From Adiantum capillus-veneris (Eukaryota > Streptophyta > Polypodiopsida > Polypodiales > Pteridaceae), in assembly GCA_014529385.2 (NCBI GenBank), contig CM043942.1:1714501-1778500 (forward strand): a DNA stretch of 64,000 nucleotides, in the 5' to 3' direction. Positions 35,096-44,730 of this stretch are shown here, one piece after another. How positions within the stretch are numbered: position 1 is the first letter of the stretch; every line of letters begins with the position of its first letter. The position numbers and the translations under genes are program-made. The notes under the pieces are model-generated. The model saw only the letters and a list, made by a program, of their open reading frames with translations, searched no databases and had not been told where the DNA came from.

Positions 35096-36352
35096 TCTAG
35101 CTCACCTAAAGACTATTTCAAAGTCTCTAAAAATTTATCCTTTGGCCTAACTATGTGATTAAAGATCTTAGGGTCATAGTGTGCTGATTCTAAATCAACT
35201 TATGAAAGAAGATATGTCAACTTATTGCCTTGGACTCATAAGGGTGATATACAATAGGAACATGGATTCCCTAGCTTGTGATTAAGGTTTTAATATTCGT
35301 GTGAGAATAAATTGAGCTAAAAAAGACATTAAGGTATTCTGGCTGCAAAATTACAGAATAAGAGTGTGAATAGCTAATTCATAATCATCGTTAATCATAT
35401 TTTAGGTTGAGTATAAATTCTTTTATTGTGAATTGATGGTGTACGGATTTCAAATAATTATCTTTGTATCACAAATAGCTAGATTATACGTATATTCAAC
35501 ATTTGTTAGATATGTCAAATACTTGCCTAGATAATAAACATCAAGTGTCAAAGCACAAATGGTTTATAAAACATTTATTTGCTAGTTTATGCGAATATCT
35601 AATTCTTCAATTGCAACAAGGTTTTATTCAAAGATAGAAAGTGTGAGTATCTTGGTCAGAACTGTGGTTTTGTTTTTCTTCTGGATGATGTATATAATTT
35701 AAATGGATATCTTGAATTTATTTTAATAGAGGGAAGCTGAGACTAGTATAGGTTTTTAGCTTGTCTTACAACAATTAGAACATTGTATCAAGGTGTATTA
35801 CAAAGCAATGGTTGTATGTATGAGAATTGTTTAACTTTGTAAATTGGATTTTATATTTAGTGGTTAAATCCAAAACAAGCAAATGCATTGAAGTGTAAAG
35901 CTTAAACCTATCAATGAACTTTGTGGAAGTGTGTGCACTTTTAAAAAGGTTTCTTTTTAATTTTATGACCTTGATTAGTTTATTGAGGATGCTTTTCTAA
36001 TATATTAAAGATGTGCCACCCTTAATTATTTTAAAACTTCTAGCATCCAATACTTTTGAGGATTCTGCCAGACAATCAAATTTACCAAGTGTTTATTGCG
36101 AACATTGAGAAAAGTAAATGTATTAGAAAATTTAATAATATACGAAAGAATTTTTTGTGATCATGTGACTTTAAATTCAGGAAAAAGATGAAGATGAAGA
36201 GTTGGCAATCTATCTATTGTTTAACACAAGGACCTACAAAGCTATTGTTGATTGTCGAGGCTCAGATGTGTAGGGATGGTGCAGACGTGTTGTGTGTATA
36301 GACTCACTGTTGAACCGGAGGGAGAGAGCACATGTAGATGAGAGGAGAGAGA
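35096..36352. other. Innermost left-arm DNA, with empty TTAA target
   Basis: No ORF of note. The site GACT-TTAA-ATTC at 36,167-36,178 is the unoccupied version of the site holding the 1.34-kb element at 47,154 in the right arm. The arm ends in (GA)n at about 36,340-36,360. Confidence 0.75.
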
Positions 36353-37680
36353 GAGAGAGAGTGAGGGAGGGGGTATAGCGGCTTAGTACTTAGGCACCAC
36401 AAAAGGATGGCGAATCCGCACACCCTTCACACATACACAAGCTCACTCCAAACACAAGATTAGGTGGCGATTCCGCACACCTCACATGGGCAAAACATTG
36501 CAAGAAAACATACTCACAAAAGCTCAAGCTTTATTTAGAGAATAAGGCAATGAAATGGGGAGCATAGGGTAGGGGAATGAGAAGGGAGAGAGTGGTAGAG
36601 CACATGGCGGATAGGTGGGAGTTGATGGCGAAGACTCGCACGAGGGTTATGGCCATCATCCTTCATTTAGTTGCCCTTCACCTTCCATAGCCAAGGGTGT
36701 AGAGGTCATGCTCAAGACAAGCATGGTGATTGCAGTGATGGTGATGGTGTGGGTGTGTGTGTGTGGACTAGGCACACACAGTGCATAGTGTGTTCTTTGG
36801 TGATGTGTGTGTATTTAGTGTGATGGTGACCCCTCTTTATATAGGGGAGGAGGGGGGAGGAATTCTAGAATTTAGAAATGAAGAAATCATTATCTACATA
36901 GGCCATGTGACTGTGGGCCCCACTTGTCTGGCTGTGTGTATATGTGCTAGAACAGCAGTCTCATGAGAGAGAGAGACTAAGAGAGAGAGATGGGTTGATG
37001 AAAAAAAGTGAGAGGTGACATGGAGAATAAAGTAATTACAAGAGGGGAGAGAGGGGAGTGTGTTCAGAGGTGAATCTGTGTGCAGATGTGTGTGAACACA
37101 AGAAAAATCAAGTATCCACTGGGTGGGGATGGGTCTGTGGGCAACTTTTTCAGTGAAACAGAGTTTGTGTGAGTGTGGGGAAGGTTATTTAGCTACAAGA
37201 CAAGAGATATGGCGCCCTTTAGAGAGAGAGAGGGGGGTATTTGGGTCATGGGATATGATAGGAGAGAGAAAGAGGGGGTGGGGTATACTATTTTGGAAGA
37301 TAGGGTAAGTTGCATGTGAGTTAGGGTGCATTATTGGTGAGTTATAATGCATTATTGGTGAGAGGTGGGGTAGCTTGAGGGGAGAGAGAAAGGAGAAAGG
37401 ACAAGGGGAAGAGAGAGGGGGTTGATCTTTTGAGTGGAGGAGAGGAAAAGAGACACACGGCGGGGCAACAGTGAAGAAAAAGGAGGCAAGGTGGGGATGG
37501 GCTACCCCGCAGGCATGAGGTGGCCTATTTTACCTTTCTTATATATTTACATAATCATACTTTATTTTTTTCTTACTTTTTCCAATGCCTTTTATCACTC
37601 CCTCCCTAAGAGGGGGTTTTCATGGGGTGGGGACGAGAGAAGAGGGGTATGGGAGCTTGGCTTGTGAAAAGCCCCCATCA
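36353..37680 (-). mobile_element. Candidate 3' LTR of the dual-RNase-H gypsy element
   Basis: On the - strand, TGATGGGGGC at 37,680 directly follows a purine tract and Pol, the expected LTR start. The other end is not identified and may be truncated at the inverted-repeat boundary. The interior is G-rich, with (GA)n runs and no convincing gene. The LTR start differs from TGTTGAG of the 43-kb LTR, so this Pol belongs to another family than that LTR. Confidence 0.5.
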
Positions 37681-37682
37681 TT

Positions 37683-37700
37683 AGCCCTCCCCTTTTGGCT
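37683..37700 (-). other. Polypurine tract of the dual-RNase-H element
   Basis: On the - strand it reads AGCCAAAAGGGGAGGGCTAA just before TGATGGGGGC. This is typical plus-strand primer composition. Confidence 0.65.
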
Positions 37701-37702
37701 AG

Positions 37703-37836
37703 AGGCATTCATGTCTCTAGCTCATCTGTTTGATCATTATCGTCGAAGGTGGCGGCTGATGGTGTGTCCTCATCTGGAATGTCAATTGGTGGAGCCTGGT
37801 CAAATCGAAGAAAATAAGGTTGAAGTCGCCAACCAT
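37703..37836 (-). pseudogene. Frameshifted C-terminal end of the dual-RNase-H Pol
   Basis: Pol ends at TAA after HIKLG. In an alternative frame overlapping that end, translation continues with VNGWRLQPYF and an acidic tail, stopping near 37,718. NGWRLKPY-type sequence is the normal end of plant gypsy integrases, so a 1-nt shift near 37,840 has cut the protein. Confidence 0.65.
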
Positions 37837-40800
37837 TTACCCTAGTTTTATGTGTTTTCCATCAGCCTCCATAAACTGGTAGCTTCCATTGGCATACTTT
37901 TTCCTGACGATGAAAGGACCTTCCCATCGGAGTAGGAGTTTCTTATCCTTGCGCGTGTTGAAGCGATTGTCGTAGCGGAGCACCAACATTCCTTTCTTCA
38001 ATTCTTTTTTCCGGAGATGCTCGTTAAAGCTAAGCCGTCTATGCTCTGCTTGTGCTGCATAATAATTTATTGATTCTTCTCTGTCCAGCTGCAGTCTTTC
38101 CAAGTTGATGATGTGATCTCTCAAATGCATGTTGGGCTGTTGAAGCTGGCTTGCCATTACTCTGAGACTTTGTAGTTGCACTTCAATGGGCAAGATTGCT
38201 TCCTTACCAAATACTAGATGATACGGTGTGAATCCCAAGGATGTACGAAATGAAGTTCTGTAGGCCCATAAAGCTGGTAGTAGATACTTATCCCAGTCTC
38301 CAGGATGATTGTTTACCTGCTTGGTAATAATTTTAGAAACCATTCCATTTACCTTTTCAACTAGGCCATTACATTGAGGGTAATATGGTGAAGAGTGCCT
38401 CCTTGTAATGCCCAGTTTCTGCATTAATTCTCCTACCAAGTCTGCTCTGAAACCTGGCCCTCTATCAGAGATGATCTCTAAAGGTGTGCCAAACCTACAG
38501 CATATGTGCTCGTAGATAAATTTAGCTACCTCTACCGCTGTGATTCTAGTGGTGGCTATAGCCTCTGCCCATATAGTCATGTAGTGGACCCCCATGATAA
38601 TGTAGAATTTTCTTGAGTTGGCCCTAGGTAATGGCCCAATGGCATCGATACCCCATTTGTCAAATGGGCCATATGAGAGAATAGGTGTCTGTGGTTCAGG
38701 CATAAGTGACCTAGTGCCGGCCTTTTGACACAACTTACACGTTTTGCACCAGTGGCGTACATCACGGTTGAGGCTAGGCCATATGAAGCCTGCCTGCAAG
38801 ATTTTCCTACTTGTTATGTCTAGGGCGAAGTGACCTCCACAAACCCCGTCGTGACAACTAGCAATTACTCTCGTGATTTCCTGAGAGAGAGGGACCTTCC
38901 TGATTATTTGGTCCTTACCCTTACAATACAAACCGTCATTGATGAGTCGATACCTTGTGGCCTTCCGCGTCAGCCATTGCTTCTGTCCCTTTGTTAAATC
39001 TGATGGGCATTCCCCTGTTTCCAAAAAATGCATGATGTCAGGCAAGGCATCACTTCCTTGAAATAGAGGGAGCTTTAGTTTTATTGCTCCAACCACCACT
39101 TCTTGTAGTCTTTCACTTGCTAGGGCATCTGCTTCTTGGTTTTGAGCCCTTGGGATATGGTGTATTTGAACTTCTTCAAACTTACCCAACAAGGTTTTTA
39201 CACCACTTAAGTGAGTTCTTAAACTAGGATTCTTGCATGTCCATGCTCCATTTACTTGCCTTACCAGAAGTAGAGCATCCCCAAATACAGTAAGGCGTTG
39301 TACACCTTGTGAGACGCACCATTGTAGACCCTTGGTTAGTGCTGCATACTCAACTTCATTGTTAGAATGCGAATCTAACAATTGGCCCAACAAAAATACC
39401 TTTGTCCCTTTGTCATCAAAGACCACTATGCCTGCAGCTGCTTTGTCGGACGCTCGCTTGTAGGCTCCATCAAAGTAGAGAGAGTATGCTCCTTCTACCA
39501 TCGGTGGTACTGGAGGTAATCCGACTTCTCCTTCCTTAGATTGCTTCTCCTTCCCTTCAAAGACTTGGTAGGTCATGAGTCCCCCCAAACTTGCCCTTGT
39601 CGTGCTTTCTACCTGTACCGTGTAGTCAAACTCTTGCAGACGAACTAGCCATTTAGTAATTCTAGCAGACACATCCATGTGTTGTACAACATAGGGAAAT
39701 ATTTCATCCGTGGTTAGAATCACAAATTGCTTAGGCAACAAATATGACCTAAACTTTGTAGTTGCAAATCTAAGAGCTAGGACTAAGTGTTCCACATGGG
39801 TGAAACCTTTCTCTCCTGCTGTCATCATTCGACTAGAGAAGTAGATTGGCCTCATGAAAGATGTCGTCGTATCCTTTTGGAGTAGCATAGCCCCCAATGA
39901 GTCATCACCAACACTTGAGGTGACATAGAATTTTTCATCCCACTTAGGTGGTGAGATAGTTGGCAGAGTGGCTAAGACCTCCTTTACCTTGTTGTAGTGA
40001 TGTTCGCTTTCCTCGTCCCAAGTGAAAGTTGATCTTTGAGTGAGTTGTTGCAGTGGTAGAACAAGTTGTGATAGTAGATGTATGAATCTACTTAAGTACC
40101 TCACCTTCTGTAGAAAAGAGACCAGTTGACGTGCGGCCGTTGGTGAAGGTAGGCTTATGACTACGGACACCTTACTTGGGTCGGCGTTGATACATCTTGC
40201 TGAAATTTCATGGCCTAGTAGAATGACTTTACTCTCCCCAATGTGACATTTATCCACATTTAATTGCCCACCTAGGCTCTGCAACCTGGCCAAACCTTCA
40301 GTTACCTTTTCTAAATGTGAAATATGGGAGCTATATATACAAAAATCATCAATGAACACTCTTATGGATGTTCCAGCTCTTAAGACTTGCTTAAAGAGTG
40401 ACACATGTGCATACGGATCTCCTGAACCACCATACTTCTTTGGCATACACTTGGCTACTTGAGATGGTCTCATACGTCTATGATCTGCTACCAATCTCAT
40501 TGCTCCTGTGTCTCGGCTAAAGCTTTCTCTAGCATCGTGGACTTCATGGGTTACCCTTGTCGGTTCCCCTGCCCTGAATCTACTACTAGGAGGTAAATGT
40601 GATGGTTCCGCTTCAAACCTTGGACCTGGCGTGGTATAGGTGGGGATTGGAACTGCACTACCTCGATTCGTCTCCATTGACTCTCTGGAATGTAATGATC
40701 CCATTGGTCCGAGCTTCGAGTCCCAAGGTTGACTGAAAGAGTCAGCAACCTGAGTTCTTTGTCCTCCTGTTGTCATTGAGTTTTGCACTCCATTTGTTGG

Positions 40801-40983
40801 TGCTGGTCTATGTGAGCTAGAAGTAACATAATACTGATGTAGTGGTCCCCCAAAGTATGTATATCCTTCTAATTCTTTCTTGCCCATTGTTGAGTATTGC
40901 GTGCCATACTTATCGTAAGCGGCAATTTTCACTTCCGATCCCTCTGTGTAGGTAAAGACATAAAGTCTTTTTTGGTATGTCAA
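37837..40983 (-). CDS. Gag-Pol fusion of a dual-RNase-H (Tat-like) gypsy element, 1,048 aa
   Basis: Residues 1-203 are Gag-like (KYGGSGDPYAHVSLF at 183-197). At about 204-206 the frame passes directly into the second half of RT (VFIDDFCIYSS, 209-219). Gag C-terminus, zinc knuckle, protease and N-terminal RT are missing, although the frame stays open. The first RNase H (about 350-470) has lost acidic residues: TSSVGDD replaces the first D motif, and RASLGGL replaces the last. The second, archaeal/plant-type RNase H is intact: D504, E545, D569, D619. Integrase follows with H711, H718, C749, C752, then D780, D840 and E876. An inactive first and active second RNase H is known for Tat-lineage elements. 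It cannot be autonomous without RT and protease. It may be a fusion of two elements rather than a simple deletion. Confidence 0.88.
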   Translation of the reverse strand: MTYQKRLYVFTYTEGSEVKIAAYDKYGTQYSTMGKKELEGYTYFGGPLHQYYVTSSSHRPAPTNGVQNSMTTGGQRTQVADSFSQPWDSKLGPMGSLHSRESMETNRGSAVPIPTYTTPGPRFEAEPSHLPPSSRFRAGEPTRVTHEVHDARESFSRDTGAMRLVADHRRMRPSQVAKCMPKKYGGSGDPYAHVSLFKQVLRAGTSIRVFIDDFCIYSSHISHLEKVTEGLARLQSLGGQLNVDKCHIGESKVILLGHEISARCINADPSKVSVVISLPSPTAARQLVSFLQKVRYLSRFIHLLSQLVLPLQQLTQRSTFTWDEESEHHYNKVKEVLATLPTISPPKWDEKFYVTSSVGDDSLGAMLLQKDTTTSFMRPIYFSSRMMTAGEKGFTHVEHLVLALRFATTKFRSYLLPKQFVILTTDEIFPYVVQHMDVSARITKWLVRLQEFDYTVQVESTTRASLGGLMTYQVFEGKEKQSKEGEVGLPPVPPMVEGAYSLYFDGAYKRASDKAAAGIVVFDDKGTKVFLLGQLLDSHSNNEVEYAALTKGLQWCVSQGVQRLTVFGDALLLVRQVNGAWTCKNPSLRTHLSGVKTLLGKFEEVQIHHIPRAQNQEADALASERLQEVVVGAIKLKLPLFQGSDALPDIMHFLETGECPSDLTKGQKQWLTRKATRYRLINDGLYCKGKDQIIRKVPLSQEITRVIASCHDGVCGGHFALDITSRKILQAGFIWPSLNRDVRHWCKTCKLCQKAGTRSLMPEPQTPILSYGPFDKWGIDAIGPLPRANSRKFYIIMGVHYMTIWAEAIATTRITAVEVAKFIYEHICCRFGTPLEIISDRGPGFRADLVGELMQKLGITRRHSSPYYPQCNGLVEKVNGMVSKIITKQVNNHPGDWDKYLLPALWAYRTSFRTSLGFTPYHLVFGKEAILPIEVQLQSLRVMASQLQQPNMHLRDHIINLERLQLDREESINYYAAQAEHRRLSFNEHLRKKELKKGMLVLRYDNRFNTRKDKKLLLRWEGPFIVRKKYANGSYQFMEADGKHIKLG

Positions 40984-41640
40984 CTCTCCGGTGTAGGGTT
41001 CTTCACATCAGTAATAGAGATCTTGCTCCCCATTATTATATTTGTACAGCCCCACATAGATGTTATCAGTGTTGATCCTTATAGTTTCATTCTCTCTTCT
41101 TAACCTCGCATTAGGGAAGTTCATTATTGGTGCTTTCTCCTCGAGTTCTTCATCTATTTTGTCTTTGGTGCCCATCAATCCCCACTTGTCCACAATGTTA
41201 GGGTTTAGGACTACCAAGTACATGGTACCCTCGTCATCTAGATATCTATCTCCGCTATAGCTCACAGGCACTAAGTCCTTGAACTCACTAGGTCTATCTT
41301 CTATCTTTACACAATAGCGGTCCATTCCATCTTTGTAGATCTTGGCACCTTGCTCATTGTCGTACTGGTATTTTATGAACAATAGCTTCATTGTGGCGGA
41401 GGGGTTTGATGATCCTGCTGCCATATTTTCTCTGTTGTTCAGGTTCAAGTGTTCCAAGTTTTCGGTGAAAATCTCGTAAGATCTCTCCGAAGAAGTATCA
41501 GAGACACTTCCTTCAAAGATCGGCTCTAATGGTTGCACCCAACTTTGGTTTACACTTCCCTCGGTTAATATGAAACTTGCTTGTTCCCCTTGTTTTGGTT
41601 GATTATTCTGGAGATTCCTGCCCGATCTCAAATTCATCAA
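40984..41640 (-). pseudogene. Gypsy Gag N-terminal segment
   Basis: ATG at 41,638-41,640 opens MMNLRSGRNL. The frame ends at TGA 41,008-41,010, but the codons after the stop lead in the same frame to the ATG at 40,983, so one nonsense change separates them. The segment has repeated beta-like stretches (LLFIKYQYDN, YVGLYKYNN and, after the stop, RLYVFTYTEG). Gag packages RNA in this family. It lies 3' of the palindrome leader and LTR at 43,071 and probably belongs with them. Confidence 0.65.
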
Positions 41641-43051
41641 TTCCCCTAAAGGACTTTAACTTTTCCGTCTCGGCAATTTGTTTTCCCCAAGTTTTTGTGG
41701 TCAGAATTGATCCAAACTGACTGATACTTGGTCAATTGTTTAATCTAGTCAGTTGGACAACTTCTGTTTCATCAAGTGAGAATTTTGTTACTGTTATGCT
41801 GAAAAAGACATTATACGCGTATGATGTCTTTTTTCACAGATTTTGACTATTTTGGTTATGCTCACTCTCAGTGGCCCCTTTATGCTCTGTTCACTCACAA
41901 AATTCAATTTGAACTCTGTTTGAGCAAGTTATGGCTAGTTCAGGCTTTTCTTGGCAATTTTCCGCTTTTGACTTGTTTTTTTTTGGGTCAATTGTGATCC
42001 AAATGGGATGAAACTTGAAAGATAACCTCTAGACAGCTATTACAATGGATCTGTGTTAGCATAGTATCAAAATATGTCCAAAATTAGGTCAAAGACATCA
42101 TACGCGTATGATGTCTTTTTCATCAATTTGGGTCCAAACTTGATATTTATGCTTCCCACAGTGTTTGTAACAATCTTGTCAGGTCAGATCTCAAAAATAA
42201 GCAGTGGATGTGCCAAAAGACATTATACGCGTATGATGTCTTTTGTCCCAGATTTTGACTATTTTTGGTTTTAAGCCTTCTCCAATGTTTATAATTGAGT
42301 TTCAAGTGTTTTTGTCAGGTTTGAATGTAAAAACAAGATTTGAATCCAAAATTTCCTATTCTTTGCGTTTCTTGGACTCCGACTTGTCTTTTTGGGTTTC
42401 TTTGAGTGTTAATGTTCTTGTTTTAAGTTGATCTTAGGGTAAAACCCCCCTTCTAAACACTCTGGCAATGTCAAATTTTCAATTTTAGTCTCTGTTTAGG
42501 TCCTAAGACATCATACGCGTATAATGTCTAAAGTTGCAGATTTCCAGTTTTTCAGCACAGAACTCTTCCAATAGCTCTTTTAAGTGCTCAGCAACAATCA
42601 GTTACACAGAAAATTTTTCTGAACTTTGTTTATTGCATATTTCACTACCAAAGCAACTTTTTCAGTGATCTAACATGCAATCAAACACATCAAGCAAATG
42701 GAACACCAATTGATAGCTCTAGATCAGGATCAAATCAGGCCCTACCTAAGCTACTTCTAATCATAAAATGGATTTTTTTGCAATTGAAAATATAAAGAGA
42801 TTTACTACCACACAAGGAGTAGCAATTGCTTTTTATGTCAACAACCACTTAAACACCATCAAAAACAATCTAATCTAAGCTAAACTAAAAATACTGTCAA
42901 CACGGAAGACCCAGGAATACCCCACTTCCTAGTATCTCTCGAGACCTTCGGAGTCCACCACTCCTAGATCTTTTCTAACTAAAGTATACAAAGTAGTTTA
43001 TACGACTCACCTCGTAGGATTAGTCTAAGGTCACCTACTTAGGGCTCTCGT
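41641..43051 (-). other. Gypsy 5' leader (non-coding)
   Basis: It lies between the PBS and the Gag start on the - strand. There is no credible ORF. It holds the four-palindrome array at 41,806-42,529 and sequence similar to 5.7-6.7 kb. Confidence 0.75.
41806..42529 (-). repeat. Four ACGCGT-centred palindromes in the gypsy leader
   Basis: 24-bp palindromes start at 41,806, 42,093, 42,218 and 42,506 (intervals 287, 125 and 288 bp). The one at 42,093 is perfect; the other three each have one C-to-T type change in an arm. Flanking DNA includes the phrase GCCATAACTTGCTCAAA on -, also found in the other arrays. Confidence 0.87.
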
Positions 43052-43069
43052 CCCCGGCAACGGCGCCAA
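43052..43069 (-). other. Primer binding site
   Basis: On the - strand, TGGCGCCGTTGCCGGGGA starts 2 nt after the LTR end CTTAACA. This type of site, complementary to a tRNA 3' end (tRNA-Asp type by comparison), is common in Athila/Tat gypsy elements. Confidence 0.85.
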
Positions 43070-43070
43070 A

Positions 43071-43697
43071 TGTTAAGGCGGTTACGCCGCTAGCGGAAGC
43101 TAAATAGCGAGAACTCAACCAACAACAGAATTTGTCAGACGAGGACGAAGCTTGACCCGCAGGCGCATGGAAACAACTAGGTGGGTGTCAAATCACCTAC
43201 TCAACCTTCTAATGACAATCACTACTAAGGAAATCAAATCTAAGTTCTAAAATACGCAAGTGACTGAAATCCGTACTACGAACGAATGCTATACGAAACA
43301 GTATCTAGAATCATCGAATCAATCTCAAACTCAAGGGGAAGTCTATACACTAGGTAAGAACAACACCCTAAAGACTAATTGAACTGCAAAATCAACCTAT
43401 AACCACTCCGTGCGGTAAACGCGTATGAAGACAGGCCGAAAAATACAGGTGACCGAAACTTGACCCCGATGGTACGAATGTGTAGCTCTACTCGTTGTGG
43501 TTCCATAGATATGCTGCACACTCTATTTCGACACACGAGTTGAAAGAAAACTCACACCGAAGCTCGTAGGAACTTACCACACGTAGAAGCCGATAGCGCG
43601 CACTCTTGGTATCTGTGCGTAGCTCTCACCGTTGCTAACACAATGGTGGTGTCGCTTCTCCAATGGCGGCCCCGTAGCTCGCGTAGCAAGGAGATAA

Positions 43698-43740
<43 letters not shown>

Positions 43741-44029
43741 ACACAGTCACGGCGCTCAAAAACTCACCTTTGATTAATTTTGAATCTCCCCCTTTAGGTT
43801 ACAAAACTTTGGCTTATATACCTCAGCCTTGGAGGTGAAAACATCTCTAATTATTTACATCAGCAGGTGAAATTACGTCGGGATTACAAGCTGGAAACTC
43901 AATTGAGTCCCGTTACTTAACGAATGGCTCAAATCAAAATTAATGTCGGAAAGACATTTATTACAATCAGTGGTTACAAAATGATGGGTGTGAACAAAAA
44001 TGCGGGTGTGATCCTCTGCTGGCTCAACA
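43071..44029 (-). mobile_element. 5' LTR of the gypsy element, inverted copy (959 bp)
   Basis: On - it starts TGTTGAG and ends CTTAACA, followed by the PBS. It is nearly identical to 10,157-11,094; the length gain is mainly a longer (TC)n tract at 43,700-43,738. Outside it is AATTT (44,030-44,034), the complement of AAATT found after the other LTR. Confidence 0.93.
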
Positions 44030-44297
44030 AATTTTAATTAGTTTCCTACGACGTTAAATTAGTTTCTCTCTCTTTCTCTCTCAATGTGTGTGCGTTTTTT
44101 TGGATCGTATGCATGTTTTCTCTCTCTTTTCCTCTCTCAATGTGTGCGTTTTTTATTTATGCATGTTCTCTCTCTCTTTTCCTCTCTCAATGCGTGCGTT
44201 TTTTGTTTATGCATGGTCTCTCTCTCTTTTCCTCTCTCAATGTGTGTGTGCATTCTTTGTTTATGTATGTGTGTGTGCGTTTTTGTTTATGTTTGTA

Positions 44298-44337
<40 letters not shown>

Positions 44338-44360
44338 AACACTATGTGTGTGTGTGTGTA

Positions 44361-44395
<35 letters not shown>

Positions 44396-44485
44396 AAGAG
44401 GGGAAGGGAACATGAGAATGAGGAGAGGGAAGGAGCATACCTGGCTCTCCTTCCTCTCCTCTTGTGTGTGTGTGTGTGTGTGGAG

Positions 44486-44525
<40 letters not shown>

Positions 44526-44727
44526 GGGAGAGCGTTACCTGCTCCTTGCTTGAGGGCGCCGAAAAACTCAGATCTGAGATTTGAGTTTTTGGGCGCGCTC
44601 GGTTATTTTTTTAGCCCAGCCGGCGTCACTATGAGCGTCGCAAATTTACAAAGAAATTTGCGACGCTCATAGCGACGCCGGGAATTTTTTTTTTGAGCGT
44701 CGCTAATATGAATAGCCTCTTGTAGTG
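44030..44727 (-). mobile_element. CACTA transposon, opposite terminus
   Basis: On - it runs from CACTACAAGAGG at 44,727 through GCGTCGCTA subterminal motifs to AACGTCGTAGGAAACTA at about 44,056, a motif otherwise found at 11.2-12.2 kb. In between are a roughly 50-bp repeat (44,111-44,264, with TTTTCCTCTCTCAATG) and (TC)n, (TG)n and (GA)n tracts. Flanking base triplet is TTT on + (44,728-44,730). No gene: the long open frames here are encoded by microsatellites. Confidence 0.82.
44620..44682. repeat. CACTA subterminal hairpin
   Basis: CCGGCGTC.CTATGAGCGTCG on the left pairs with CGACGCTCATAG.GACGCCGG on the right, about 28 bp each side with one mismatch and a short AT-rich loop. It parallels the hairpin near the other terminus. 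Confidence 0.8.
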
Positions 44728-44730
44728 TTT

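Larger units (their letters stand above)
21207..36352 (+). repeat. Left arm of a giant inverted repeat
   Basis: Every feature here recurs in reverse complement at 46,972-64,000. From 21,207 to 30,311 the paired coordinates sum to 85,204-85,208, so it is almost colinear. The inner match ends in a (GA)n tract near 36,352, while base 21,207 pairs with 64,000, the window edge. Differences from the right arm are a deletion of about 1.24 kb in copia, a satellite longer by about 0.7 kb, and absence of the 1.34-kb element found at 47,154. Confidence 0.95.

Noticed and set aside
40984-41640. Independent host gene for the 210-codon frame
   Set aside because: It sits between a gypsy leader and Gag-Pol in the same frame with one stop between, so it is Gag.
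44084-44672. Long overlapping open frames in all three + frames
   Set aside because: They are encoded by TC, TG and GA microsatellites and short repeats; the protein is low complexity (Ser/Leu/Cys/Val runs) and the region is a CACTA end.
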